Assembly: GCA_017633865.1 (NCBI GenBank)
Contig: JAGBOM010000017.1
Coordinates: 1 to 25,425 of the forward strand
DNA length: 25,425 nt
Direction of reading: 5' to 3'
DNA from: Opitutales bacterium
GTDB lineage: Bacteria; Verrucomicrobiota; Verrucomicrobiia; Opitutales; Intestinicryptomonadaceae
In this document: positions 14,631-21,886 of the stretch, in pieces
Numbering within the stretch: position 1 is the stretch's first letter
Layout: each line of letters begins with the position of its first letter
The notes under the pieces: model-generated
What the model was told of the DNA's origin: nothing
The model's database searches: none
What the model saw: only the letters and a program-made list of their open reading frames with translations
Program-made: the position numbers and the translations under genes

Positions 14631-14924
14631 CTATTGCTTAAGCCTTCTCATTCTCTCGGAAATAATTTCGCGATAAGATACTCGCTGCCTTTATGGGAGA
14701 AATGAATTTTCAATAAAATCCATCAGCATGGGTTCGGATTTTATAAAAACGCTGGAAAAGATTGTCTATCGCCGATAGACTCATGCCAAATGCCGTAAAC
14801 GCTTTACCGCCTGGGCATTTGGAGACAATAGGTATTCGCTGTCATATTCAAATTCATATCCGGATTCAGTCTCGCGCAAAATCCCCGCCAAGGCGTTTTT
14901 AAAAAATACTTTTGCCGACCTCAT
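14631..14924 (-). pseudogene. hipA: HipA-family kinase, decayed
   Basis: The start is intact: ATG 14924 overlaps the hipB stop by 4 bp and sits behind AAAGGAGG. It reads MRSAKVFFKNALAGILRETE, then YEFEYDSEYLLSPNAQAV as in the HipA N-terminal subdomain, but stops at codon 48 (14781-14783). Downstream, in shifting frames with stops, come pieces like a HipA C-terminus: IDNLFQRF, then IKSEPMLMDFIENSFLP and YREIISERMRRL. The kinase core (about 300 residues) is missing, so an internal deletion plus frameshifts destroyed the toxin. The 47-aa N-terminal peptide may still be translated. It is shorter than the HipS protein of split HipBST systems, so I prefer decay. Confidence 0.6.
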
Positions 14925-15139
14925 AGCCTATCCTCCTTTAAAATCGGAACTGGTGCCATTTTTGCGCCAAACATAAACAGAACTTGATTTACTTTCTGCA
15001 GATTCAAGCTCTGCTTGCCTTGCTCCATGTCGCGTATAAAATGCAAGCCTACACCGCTTTTATTGGCTAGCGTTTCTTGCGTCATTTTCAATGCTTTGCG
15101 GCGTTTTTTTACGAAATCTTTTAATTCTTCTTTTTTCAT
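14921..15139 (-). CDS. hipB: HipB-like XRE-family repressor/antitoxin
   Basis: A 72-aa Cro/C1-type helix-turn-helix protein: FVKKRRKALKMTQETLANKS, GVGLHFIRDMEQGKQSLNLQ, then VNQVLFMFG. It ends in MAPVPILKEDRL. The layout matches short HipB antitoxins that bind the hipBA promoter and HipA. The four-base ATGA overlap with the hipA relic confirms the operon origin. Upstream (15141-15240) are paired TTATAC-N7-GTATAA boxes, good candidates for its own operators. With hipA gone it may survive as a repressor or solitary antitoxin. Confidence 0.85.
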   Translation of the reverse strand: MKKEELKDFVKKRRKALKMTQETLANKSGVGLHFIRDMEQGKQSLNLQKVNQVLFMFGAKMAPVPILKEDRL

Positions 15140-15140
15140 T

Positions 15141-15240
15141 TTATACCAACATCGTATAATGATTTTAAAAAGTCAAGAAAATATACGTACTACGTATAAT
15201 TTTTATATACAACGCCTATATTATACATATTTGGTATAAT
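15141..15240 (-). promoter_or_regulatory. hipB promoter region with repeated palindromic operators
   Basis: TTATAC-N7-GTATAA occurs twice, at 15141-15159 and 15221-15239 (the second with 7-bp arms). Between them is the palindrome ATACGTA-C-TACGTAT (15183-15197). The first box lies immediately upstream of the hipB ATG (15139). The dimeric, repeated layout is like HipB operators (half-sites about 8 bp apart), supporting autorepression. On the minus strand TTGACT (about 15175) is a -35 candidate. Confidence 0.55.
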
Positions 15241-15271
15241 TTTTGGAATAGAGACGATATGTGCCAATTTC

Positions 15272-15319
15272 TTATAGTGGGAAATATTCAAGCGATTTTC
15301 CATTGATTTCCCACAATAA
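15272..15319 (-). repeat. Palindrome downstream of right element
   Basis: GTGGGAAAT (15277-15285) and ATTTCCCAC (15306-15314) pair perfectly, and four further pairs extend the stem beyond one mismatch. A third half-site GTGGGAAAT lies at 15376-15384, 18 nt from the 60-bp right element, mirroring the left side (14447-14555) with another sequence. Confidence 0.5.
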
Positions 15320-15360
15320 AAAAAGCCCGCGAACTCCGACTTTTAGGGCATTGGCGAGCT
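15318..15360 (-). terminator. Rho-independent terminator of the fic transcript
   Basis: On the minus strand AGCTCGC (15360-15354) pairs with GCGGGCT (15330-15324), one G-U, and is followed by a run of seven T (15324-15318). It would end a transcript that passes through the fic gene and the right 60-bp element. Confidence 0.6.
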
Positions 15361-15402
15361 TGTTATTCAAAAAAAGTGGGAAATTAAGAAAATAGCTGTC
15401 AT

Positions 15403-15462
15403 AAGGAGAAAAAGCCCTGCCGAACGCCCCTGCCGTTTCTCGACATTTAATAGATTCCTTAT
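15403..15462 (-). repeat. 60-bp inverted element, right copy
   Basis: Reverse-complement match to 14371-14430 at 52 of 60 positions. It lies about 100 bp after the fic stop. As on the left, the element is the 3' neighbour of a small accessory gene and points into the hipBA relic region. Confidence 0.8.
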
Positions 15463-15563
15463 AGCCCCCCGCCGATTAGCCTTAGTTTTACTGTCGATAT
15501 GGCGGCATATTCAATGGTATTGAACATTCGTATTGTTGCGAAACAGCGTGCCGCCTTGATACG

Positions 15564-16109
15564 CTACTTCTTCTCGTAGCCTTCGTAATAATACGACTGC
15601 TCGATGCCCTTCAAGACAACGTCTCTATCGTCTGTATTGTTCGTTAAGTTGTCTTTGAGCAGGAAGCGCAATTCCAAGTCGTTAATCGGGCTTCGCTCCA
15701 TAGCCTGCAAGTACAAATCTTTGTCTACATTTTGCCAGTTTACAACACCCCCGAGGTTTTTCTTTAAAATCATGTCGAGCCAAATTCTTGTAGAACACCC
15801 GTTCCCTTCCATAAACGGATGGGCGATGTTCATTTCCACATATTTTGCAATGATTTCCTCGTATGTGGATTCGGGCATTTTCTCGATTTTTGCGAGAACT
15901 TCGGGCAAATACAAAGCGGTTGCGAAGCGGAAATTCCCTTTGGAAATATTCTTTGAGCGTATCTCTCCAGCGAAGTCGTATAAGCTGTCGAAAATATATT
16001 TGTGAATTTGTTGCAAACCCTTTGTCGTGCCAACTTCGCACGAGTTTATATCTCCCGACTCAAACAGTTTTAGAGCTTTTGGCAGGCTCAATTCGTCGAT
16101 ATTCTTCAT
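15564..16109 (-). CDS. fic: Fic-domain protein, class III-like, altered active-site motif
   Basis: Fic enzymes transfer AMP from ATP to target hydroxyls. This 181-aa protein has the class III layout: a Fic core and a C-terminal inhibitory helix. The motif reads [12 protein letters not shown] (residues 97-108). Catalytic H97, E101, N103 and the last R108 are present, but residue 105 is Cys where HxFx(D/E)GNGRxxR has Arg, a nucleotide-phosphate ligand. The C-terminal SYYYEG (S172-G177) fits the self-inhibitory motif [S/T]xxxE[G/N]. The Arg loss probably weakens or changes AMP transfer; many Fic proteins with changed motifs use other chemistry. It follows a 97-aa gene after 51 bp and probably shares its promoter at 16520-16548. 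Confidence 0.92.
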   Translation of the reverse strand: MKNIDELSLPKALKLFESGDINSCEVGTTKGLQQIHKYIFDSLYDFAGEIRSKNISKGNFRFATALYLPEVLAKIEKMPESTYEEIIAKYVEMNIAHPFMEGNGCSTRIWLDMILKKNLGGVVNWQNVDKDLYLQAMERSPINDLELRFLLKDNLTNNTDDRDVVLKGIEQSYYYEGYEKK

Positions 16110-16160
16110 ACGATTTTACGGCATTATATCCTATGGAATTGTCCTTCCATTTCAAGACTT

Positions 16161-16454
16161 TTAGTAATCCTCTGGGAAGAGCAGTGTGGTTGCGCTTCTG
16201 TCCCACTCGGTGATAATCCAGATTTTCAATCCGTCTGGGAGCTTGTATTCCGACAGGATTCTCAAGCCTTCTTTTATGGCTTTATCGTTGCTTTCCCAGT
16301 CGGATTTGCAGACGTCGCCCCAGTCGCAATTTGCGTGGCGCACCAGATACGGCAACAGCGGGAATTTATGCGTTTTGCAGTGGTTGTAAAGAGCTGTCGT
16401 AGCTACAACATTGACGAAGTCGAATTTCGAGTCTATGACTACTCTTGTTTCCAT
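16161..16454 (-). CDS. Conserved small protein of mobile elements, unknown role
   Basis: A 97-aa protein: ETRVVIDSKFDFVNVVATTA, then LYNHCKTHKFPLLPYLVRHA, NCDWGDVCKSDW, EGLRILSEYKL and KIWIITEWDRSATTLLFPED. The blocks HxxGDWGD-like (NCDWGDVC), RILSEY and WIITEWDRSxTT recall a family often labelled plasmid-related protein, common on plasmids and integrative elements; its function is not known to me. GAGGAGG lies just upstream of ATG 16454. A 16-aa leader peptide overlaps its start, giving translational coupling. It is first full gene of a probable two-gene operon with fic. Confidence 0.8.
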   Translation of the reverse strand: METRVVIDSKFDFVNVVATTALYNHCKTHKFPLLPYLVRHANCDWGDVCKSDWESNDKAIKEGLRILSEYKLPDGLKIWIITEWDRSATTLLFPEDY

Positions 16455-16489
16455 TGCCTGTCCTCCTCGAATTTATTGTATTTTTTCAT
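16439..16489 (-). CDS. 16-aa leader peptide
   Basis: AAAGGAGGTAAG precedes ATG 16489, an almost ideal ribosome binding site. The peptide MKKYNKFEEDRQWKQE ends at TAG 16439-16441, inside the next gene in another frame, and contains the GAGGAGG of that gene. Ribosomes finishing the leader would stop 13 nt past the downstream ATG, a layout for coupled reinitiation. A strong promoter lies about 30 bp upstream. The peptide lacks a run of one amino acid, so classical attenuation is unlikely. Confidence 0.5.
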   Translation of the reverse strand: MKKYNKFEEDRQWKQE

Positions 16490-16519
16490 CTTACCTCCTT
16501 TGTTGGTGTTTATGTTTCT

Positions 16520-16548
16520 ATTATACCATATTTTATGACAATTTGCAA
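16520..16548 (-). promoter_or_regulatory. Promoter of the leader peptide / 97-aa gene / fic operon
   Basis: TTGCAA (16548-16543), 17-bp spacer, and a perfect TATAAT (16525-16520) on the minus strand. Initiation near 16513 leaves about 24 nt before the leader peptide ATG at 16489. This is the best sigma70-type promoter in the window. Confidence 0.65.
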
Positions 16549-16689
16549 TGGTTTTATTTGTCTTTTTGTTTGCATATCAACTACTTGTATGAATACTCCA
16601 TTCAAGGAAGACGAGGTAAAATGTTGCAAATATTATTTATGGACTCAATATATCTTGAATGCAAAAAAGGTGAATATTGATGAATTTTT

Positions 16690-16724
16690 CGATACGAAGA
16701 AATCAAGATAAGCTCTTCGTATCG
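16690..16724. repeat. 11-bp inverted repeat downstream of the recombinase gene
   Basis: CGATACGAAGA (16690-16700) and TCTTCGTATCG (16714-16724) are perfect arms around 13 nt. It lies 22 bp after the recombinase stop. On the minus strand no T run follows (five A follow), so it is more likely a convergence hairpin or protein site than a standard terminator. Confidence 0.5.
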
Positions 16725-16745
16725 CACTAAGATGAGAGCTTTTTG

Positions 16746-17342
16746 CTAAGAGAGTCTTTCTACTATGAATTTTGTGAGAGTTGTTCTGTGAACCCTTAGT
16801 TTTCTTGCTATTTGGGATTTTGATAAATTCTTTTCCAGCATAGTTTGAATTAAATGCTCTTTTCCAGAAAGTTTTACGCTGGTGGATTTTTTGCCCCGGG
16901 GACGCCCTAAAACAACTCCTTCCGCTTTTTTTCGGGCAAGAGCTTCTTTTGTTCTTGCGGATATTAAATTGCGCTCAATTTCTGCCGAAAGCCCGAATGC
17001 GAATGCCAAAACCTTTGAGTTGATATTATTGCCCAATTCGTAATTTTCTTTTATCGTATATACCTTGACATCCGAATTCATACAATAATGCAAAATACTC
17101 ATAATTTGCATCAAATTGCGCCCGAGCCTTGAAAGTTCAGAGACGATTAAGACATCGTCCTTTCGCAATTTTTTAAGGAGTTTACCAAGTTTTCTGTCTT
17201 CTAATTTTTTCGTGGAGCTTATTGTCTCTTCTATCCAAAAAGATATTTTTATCTTTCGCTCTGCGCAAAATTGCGAAATCGCAAAACGCTGATTATTCAC
17301 GGTCTGCCTGTCTGTAGAAACTCTTATATATCCGTAAATCAT
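16746..17342 (-). CDS. Serine recombinase, DNA-invertase type (Mpi/Hin-like)
   Basis: A 198-aa small serine recombinase. Residues 1-135 form the catalytic domain: YGYIRVSTDRQTVNNQ with nucleophile S9, SELSRLGRNLMQIMSI with the active-site arginines, and FAFGLSAEIERNLISARTKE. Residues about 140-198 are the DNA-binding domain: GRPRGKK, an AT-hook-like minor-groove arm, then the HTH KNLSKSQIARKLRVHRTTLT. Length and layout match invertases rather than large integrases. ATG 17342 has GGGAGAAAGG upstream. The gene is divergent from the helicase operon, and the intergenic DNA carries 21-bp inverted repeats, its likely targets. Confidence 0.93.
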   Translation of the reverse strand: MIYGYIRVSTDRQTVNNQRFAISQFCAERKIKISFWIEETISSTKKLEDRKLGKLLKKLRKDDVLIVSELSRLGRNLMQIMSILHYCMNSDVKVYTIKENYELGNNINSKVLAFAFGLSAEIERNLISARTKEALARKKAEGVVLGRPRGKKSTSVKLSGKEHLIQTMLEKNLSKSQIARKLRVHRTTLTKFIVERLS

Positions 17343-17378
17343 AATTGTATTGACCTTTCTCCCAAATTAAATTGTAGT

Positions 17379-17399
17379 AAAAAAATGTTCGTTTGTTTG
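17379..17399 (+). repeat. Inverted repeat, left crossover site
   Basis: Seven A, then TGTTCGTTTGTTTG. It matches the reverse complement of 17532-17552 at 20 of 21 positions. The core AAATGTTCGT differs by one base from ARACGTWCGT, which I recall as the site consensus of the Bacteroides fragilis Mpi invertase. Confidence 0.85.
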
Positions 17400-17531
17400 G
17401 AGCATTCATAAATTTTGTATCTTTACGTCAGTCAAAATTCAAAACTCCTTACTTGCGGACTATGAACAAAATACAAAATCGGTGGAAAATCCCAAAAGAC
17501 AGATATTTTTTATGGCTTACAAAAGTTGTAG
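17400..17531. promoter_or_regulatory. Probable invertible promoter segment (132 bp)
   Basis: DNA between the 21-bp inverted repeats, with no gene. In the present orientation a Bacteroidota-like promoter points right: TTTG (17396-17399), 18 bp, TATCTTTA (17418-17425), aimed at the helicase operon that begins at 17595. On the opposite strand TTTG (17496-17493), 19 bp, TATTTTG (17473-17467) points at the recombinase. Inversion would swap which strand is served. The repeats are those expected for a small serine recombinase, encoded next door. Which orientation is ON cannot be read from sequence alone. Confidence 0.65.
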
Positions 17532-17552
17532 CAAACAAACGAACGTTTTTTT
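17532..17552 (-). repeat. Inverted repeat, right crossover site
   Basis: Partner of 17379-17399. Read on the minus strand its core is AAACGTTCGT, a full match to the ARACGTWCGT consensus remembered for Mpi sites. Confidence 0.85.
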
Positions 17553-17572
17553 GCGACACAATAAGAGTGTTT

Positions 17573-17588
17573 CCATCTTAGATGGAGG
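17573..17588 (+). promoter_or_regulatory. Ribosome binding site of the helicase gene, partly in a hairpin
   Basis: GGAGG (17584-17588) lies 6 nt before GTG 17595 and decides that start. CCATC (17573-17577) pairs with GATGG (17581-17585) around TTA, so the first two bases of the site are in a small stem. The stem is short and its effect uncertain. Confidence 0.5.
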
Positions 17589-17594
17589 CTTGCG

Positions 17595-20500
17595 GTGAAA
17601 GTCTTTGACAATATAAACGAATTGGTCAAAGACGACCTCAAGATTCAGATTACCGAAGGCAGTAAAATCTCGATTGCGGCGGCCTGTTTTTCCATTTACG
17701 CGTATCAGGAATTAAAGGAGCAGTTAAAAAACATTTCCGAACTTCGTTTTATATTCACTTCCCCCACTTTTACGACCGACAAAGCGCAAAAGGAAAAGCG
17801 CGAGTTTTTCATTCCCCGTATTTCCCGCGAAAAATCGCTTTATGGTTCGGAATTTGAGATAAAACTACGCAACGAGTTAACGCAAAAGGCAATCGCTTTT
17901 GAATGCGCGGAATGGATACGCCAAAAAGTAAAATTCCGTTCAAACAAGACAAACGAGGCCATGCGGGGCTTCATGCATATAGAAAACGGGAAGACTTCCC
18001 TCTCATATTCCCCTTTGCAGGGCTTTACGACAATCGACATCGGATGCGAGCGCGGCAACAATGCCTACAACATTGTAAATCGTCTGCCGTCGCCGTTAAG
18101 CCAATCTTACTTGCAGATATTCAACAGCATTTGGAATGACAAACAAAAGCTGCAAGATGTTACAGACACTGTTATTGAAAACATCTCCACGGTTTATCGT
18201 GAAAATCCGCCTGAATACATTTACTTCATAACGCTTTACAATATTTTCAGCGAATTTCTTTCCGACATTTCCGAAGACGAACTCCCCAACGAAGCGCTCG
18301 GGTTTAAAGAAAGCGTTATCTGGAACAAGCTTTACGATTTCCAAAAAGACGCCGCGCTTGCGATAATCAACAAGCTGGAACGCTACAACGGCTGCATTCT
18401 TGCCGACAGCGTGGGGCTTGGCAAAACCTTTACGGCGTTGGCGGTAGTGAAATACTACGAAAACCGCAACAAGAACGTTCTTGTTTTGTGCCCGAAAAAG
18501 CTCGAAAACAACTGGCATACATACAAAGGCAACTATTTAAATAATCCGATTGCCGACGACAGGCTCCGCTACGATGTTCTCTTCCATACCGACCTTTCGC
18601 GCACCGATGGCAAATCTAACGGGCTTGAGCTCAACCGCCTAAATTGGGGCGCGTACGACCTTGTTGTTATCGATGAATCGCACAATTTCCGCAACGGCGG
18701 GCAAGTTTACGGCGATGACGACGACAAGCGCGAAAACCGCTATCTTCAGCTTTTAAACCGCGTAATAAAAAGCGGGGTGAAAACGAAAGTTTTGATGCTT
18801 TCCGCAACGCCCGTAAACAATCGCTTTACCGATTTGCGCAACCAGCTTGCTCTCGCCTACGAGGGCGACGCCAAAAATATCAACGACAAGCTGAACACGA
18901 AAAGCTCAATCGATGAAATTTTCCGCCGCGCCCAACGGGCATTTAACGAGTGGAGCAAGCTGCCGGCGCAAGACCGCACAGCCGACGCGCTTTTAAAGTC
19001 GCTTGATTTCGATTTCTTCGAGCTGCTCGACAGCGTAACGATAGCACGCTCCCGCAAGCACATAGAAAAATATTACGACATGGCGGAGATTGGCAAATTC
19101 CCAGAGCGGTTAAAGCCTATATCTCTCGAGCCGAGCATTACGAAATTAAAATCGGCAATCAACTACGAGGAAATTTACGACCAGCTTCAAAGCCTTTCGC
19201 TTAGCGTCTATTTGCCGTCCGCCTTTGTTTTTGAAAGCGCGAGAGCCAAGTACGACGAGCAGTACGGCAGCGATATGGGCAACGCATTTTTCAAGCAGAG
19301 CGACCGCGAAAAAGGCATACACAGGCTTTCAAGCATAGGCTTATTGAAGCGTTTGGAAAGCTCGGTTTGGGCTTTCCGCCTAACGCTTGAGCGAATCAAA
19401 GAGCTTAACAAAAAAACAATCCGCATAATCGACCGCTACGAACGCACGAATGATGCCGACCTTTTTGAAACCGAGGAGCTGAAAGCGGAAGCCGAGCTTG
19501 ATTCCGACGACGGCAACACCGACTTGTTTTCCGTTGGGCGCAAAGTAAAATATTCGCTTGCGGACATGGATTACACCTCGTGGCGCAAAGAGCTTGAAAG
19601 CGACGTGTACAATCTCGAAATCCTGCTTTCGATGATAAAGGACATCACGCCCGAGCACGACAACAAGCTCAATACCCTTTTTGCGCAAATTGACGCCAAG
19701 CTTGCGAACCCTATAAACGACGGCAACCGCAAGGTTATAATATTTACGGCATTTTCCGACACTGCGGAATATCTTTACGAGCATGTAGGCAAATACGCCC
19801 TCAAAAAATACGGCATTCATACCGCGCTTATAACAGGATCGGTTGAAGGCCGCTCGACAGTCCCGAAAATGAAGACTGATATGAACAGGATTTTAGCCTG
19901 CTTCTCGCCTATATCGAAAGAAAGGCATCTGCTTTTCCCTGACGAAAAAAACGAGATAGATATTCTTATCGCCACCGACTGCATTTCAGAGGGTCAGAAT
20001 TTGCAGGACTGCGATTTCCTTGTCAATTACGACATTCATTGGAACCCCGTTAGAATCGTCCAACGCTTTGGGCGCATAGACCGCATAGGCAGCAAAAACG
20101 CCAAAATACAGCTCGTCAATTTCTGGCCCGACATGAAGCTTGACGACTACATCAACTTGCGCTCCCGAGTTGAAGACAGGATGAAGGCTGTCAATATAAC
20201 TTCAACAGGCGACAGCTCCGACGACATAATAAACGAAGACGCCCGCGACCTTGAATACCGCAAAAAGCAGCTCGAACGCCTGCGCGAGGAAGTAATAGAC
20301 CTCGAAGATATGAATACGGGCGTATCTATTATGGATTTGGGCTTGAACGAATTCCGCCTCGATTTGCTCGACTACATCAAAAAGCACGGCGAATGCGACA
20401 ATGCCCCCTTTGGCATGCACGCCGTAGTCCCCTCCAATGCCGAGACGCCAGCAGGCGTGATTTACATTTTGAAGAACCGAAACCAGGGCGTAAATATCAA

Positions 20501-20858
20501 TAAGCAAAACCGCCTGCATCCGTTCTATATGGTTTATATTAAGACAGACGGCGGCGTACAGTGCAACCATCTCGAGCCCAAAAAGCTGCTCGACACTTTG
20601 CGCCTGCTTTGCAAAGGCAAGGCGGAAATCTATTCAAAACTTTGCAGGGCTTTCAACCGCGAAACCGCCGACGGGCGCAAAATGGGCAAATACTCAAAGC
20701 TTTTGAGTGACGCCATAAAATCCATAATTTCGGTAAAAGAGGAAAGCGACTTCGACAGCCTCTTTACAACAGGCGGAACTACCGCGCTTGAAAACGACAT
20801 CAAGGGCTTGGACGATTTCGAGCTCATAAGCTTTATCGTGGTAAAGGACGAAAAATAG
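17595..20858 (+). CDS. SNF2-family helicase with PLD-like N-terminal region (defence operon)
   Basis: A 1087-aa protein from GTG 17595 behind GGAGG. The N-terminal ~170 residues (ISIAAACFSIYAYQELKEQL, FIFTSPTF) resemble the phospholipase-D-like domain seen ahead of such helicases, but no intact HxK pair is visible, so a nuclease role is doubtful. The motor follows: motif I DSVGLGKTFTAL (K277), motif II VVIDESHNF (D360/E361), motif III LSATPVNN, motif V ATDCISEGQNLQDCD and motif VI QRFGRIDRIG (from Q823), so ATPase residues are intact. Such helicases occur with DUF4391 and type III Mod/Res genes in defence islands; it probably translocates on DNA in an antiphage role. The next gene starts 1 bp after its stop. 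Confidence 0.9.
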   Translation: MKVFDNINELVKDDLKIQITEGSKISIAAACFSIYAYQELKEQLKNISELRFIFTSPTFTTDKAQKEKREFFIPRISREKSLYGSEFEIKLRNELTQKAIAFECAEWIRQKVKFRSNKTNEAMRGFMHIENGKTSLSYSPLQGFTTIDIGCERGNNAYNIVNRLPSPLSQSYLQIFNSIWNDKQKLQDVTDTVIENISTVYRENPPEYIYFITLYNIFSEFLSDISEDELPNEALGFKESVIWNKLYDFQKDAALAIINKLERYNGCILADSVGLGKTFTALAVVKYYENRNKNVLVLCPKKLENNWHTYKGNYLNNPIADDRLRYDVLFHTDLSRTDGKSNGLELNRLNWGAYDLVVIDESHNFRNGGQVYGDDDDKRENRYLQLLNRVIKSGVKTKVLMLSATPVNNRFTDLRNQLALAYEGDAKNINDKLNTKSSIDEIFRRAQRAFNEWSKLPAQDRTADALLKSLDFDFFELLDSVTIARSRKHIEKYYDMAEIGKFPERLKPISLEPSITKLKSAINYEEIYDQLQSLSLSVYLPSAFVFESARAKYDEQYGSDMGNAFFKQSDREKGIHRLSSIGLLKRLESSVWAFRLTLERIKELNKKTIRIIDRYERTNDADLFETEELKAEAELDSDDGNTDLFSVGRKVKYSLADMDYTSWRKELESDVYNLEILLSMIKDITPEHDNKLNTLFAQIDAKLANPINDGNRKVIIFTAFSDTAEYLYEHVGKYALKKYGIHTALITGSVEGRSTVPKMKTDMNRILACFSPISKERHLLFPDEKNEIDILIATDCISEGQNLQDCDFLVNYDIHWNPVRIVQRFGRIDRIGSKNAKIQLVNFWPDMKLDDYINLRSRVEDRMKAVNITSTGDSSDDIINEDARDLEYRKKQLERLREEVIDLEDMNTGVSIMDLGLNEFRLDLLDYIKKHGECDNAPFGMHAVVPSNAETPAGVIYILKNRNQGVNINKQNRLHPFYMVYIKTDGGVQCNHLEPKKLLDTLRLLCKGKAEIYSKLCRAFNRETADGRKMGKYSKLLSDAIKSIISVKEESDFDSLFTTGGTTALENDIKGLDDFELISFIVVKDEK

Positions 20859-20859
20859 C

Positions 20860-21519
20860 ATGAAAGAATTTCCGTCCAGCTCCGTTGTGAATAAAGTTTT
20901 TTCGGAATCGAAATTCTTTAAAAAACTTGCGCTCTCAAAGCGCAAACTGCCTTTTGGAACAATCGAAAAAGTTTTGTGGCGGAACAAGATTTGCGCGGCG
21001 ACCGTAAATGTTCAAGAAGGCGCAAGCGTAAAGGAAATCCAAGTATTTGAAATCTTTTTAAAGGGCGATGTTATATGCGAGGCCATTTTGCGGACAATAG
21101 ACAACAGCATTCCGTACCCTATTTTGTTTTTAATCCGCTTTGAGGGCAAATACCAGGCATGGCTCGGCTATAAAGAGACAAATTCAACAGGCGTTTCGCT
21201 CACGGTTAAAACCTACAACAAAACCGACTGGCTTAATTTTGAAGAACTGCCACTTGAAATAAAGGGCTTAAACCTCGACGAAGTCTACGCAAATTTTCTC
21301 GCTCAAATAAACTCGAATATCGAAAGAAAAAACGAAGAACAAGCCGACCTGCGCGCCCGCGTAAATCACGCCGAAGCCATACGCAAACTTGAAGCGGAAA
21401 TAGAAAAACTAACCTCAAAACTCTTTAAGGAAAATCAATTCAACAAGCAAATGAAGCTGAACGAGAAAATAAGAAATAAGAAAGAAGAAATAAGAAAGAT
21501 GAAAGAAGGGACTTTATGA
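20860..21519 (+). CDS. DUF4391-family protein
   Basis: 219 aa, typical of DUF4391: an alpha/beta domain (about residues 1-140) with WRNKICAATVNVQEGASVKE, VFEIFLKGDVICEAILRTID, and IPYPILFLIRFEGKYQAWLG, then a charged coiled coil (about 145-215, AEAIRKLEAEIEKLTSKLFK). The family is repeatedly found between a PLD/SNF2 helicase and a type III restriction-modification pair; its biochemical role is not known to me. The start is 1 bp after the helicase stop. Its last ~18 codons consist of AAATAAG-like repeats that also occur after the next gene, suggesting the original C-terminus may have been rewritten by an insertion. Confidence 0.82.
   Translation: MKEFPSSSVVNKVFSESKFFKKLALSKRKLPFGTIEKVLWRNKICAATVNVQEGASVKEIQVFEIFLKGDVICEAILRTIDNSIPYPILFLIRFEGKYQAWLGYKETNSTGVSLTVKTYNKTDWLNFEELPLEIKGLNLDEVYANFLAQINSNIERKNEEQADLRARVNHAEAIRKLEAEIEKLTSKLFKENQFNKQMKLNEKIRNKKEEIRKMKEGTL
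21466..21489 (+). repeat. 24-bp direct repeat, left copy
   Basis: Identical over 24 bp to 21874-21897 (four A, then TAAGAAATAAG and on). It lies within the 3' end of the DUF4391 gene. The pair flanks the four-helix-bundle gene like an insertion footprint, although low complexity makes chance or slippage possible. Confidence 0.7.
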
Positions 21520-21866
21520 ATGTTGACATAAAAGACAGAACAAAAGCTTTTGCGGTAAGGATTTTTAAATTGGCGGAAGCCTTGCCAAAAACATTTACAG
21601 GCAAAACCATTGCCGGGCAAATTGCCCGAAGTGGTAGTTCCATAGCGGCAAATGTCAGAGCCGCTCATTGCGGACGCAGTAAAGCGGAATTTGTTTCAAA
21701 AATGCATATTGCCTACGAAGAAGCCGACGAAACTCTGTTTTGGCTGGAAATGTGCGAAGAAACCAATCTTTTAACCCCTAAAAAACTCGAGTCTATAAAA
21801 ACCGAAACAAACGAGATTATAAGCATAATTGTATCAATTATAAAGAGAACGAACAGGAAGAAATAA
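21516..21866 (+). CDS. Four-helix-bundle protein (23S IVS / S23 family)
   Basis: A 116-aa all-helical protein: FKLAEALPKTFTGKTIAGQI, ARSGSSIAANVRAA, then GRSKAEFVSKMHIAYEEADE and TLFWLEMC. This is the signature of the family first seen in 23S rRNA intervening sequences, which form pentameric helical barrels; the Avd protein of diversity-generating retroelements is a relative. Its function outside those is unknown. The start overlaps the DUF4391 stop (ATGA). It is flanked by 24-bp direct repeats, and similar operons often lack it, so it looks like an inserted passenger. No reverse transcriptase or template repeat is present here. Confidence 0.88.
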   Translation: MNVDIKDRTKAFAVRIFKLAEALPKTFTGKTIAGQIARSGSSIAANVRAAHCGRSKAEFVSKMHIAYEEADETLFWLEMCEETNLLTPKKLESIKTETNEIISIIVSIIKRTNRKK

Positions 21867-21886
21867 GAAATAAAAAATAAGAAATA
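21858..21886 (+). repeat. 29-bp inverted repeat, left arm
   Basis: Perfect reverse complement of 22041-22069, 154 bp apart; AAATAAG-type low-complexity sequence overlapping the end of the four-helix-bundle gene. In RNA it would form a long A-U stem between this gene and mod. Confidence 0.75.

Noticed and set aside
14781..14924. Functional HipS-like protein of a split HipBST system
   Set aside because: Only 47 residues, about half of HipS size, followed by HipA C-terminal scraps in broken frames; decay explains it better.
13136..15563. Integron-like cassette array with attC sites
   Set aside because: Genes lie in both orientations, no RYYYAAC/GTTRRRY core-site pairs were found at gene ends, and there is no integron integrase.
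21516..21866. Possible Avd protein of a diversity-generating retroelement
   Set aside because: The fold family fits, but there is no reverse transcriptase and no template/variable repeat pair in the window.
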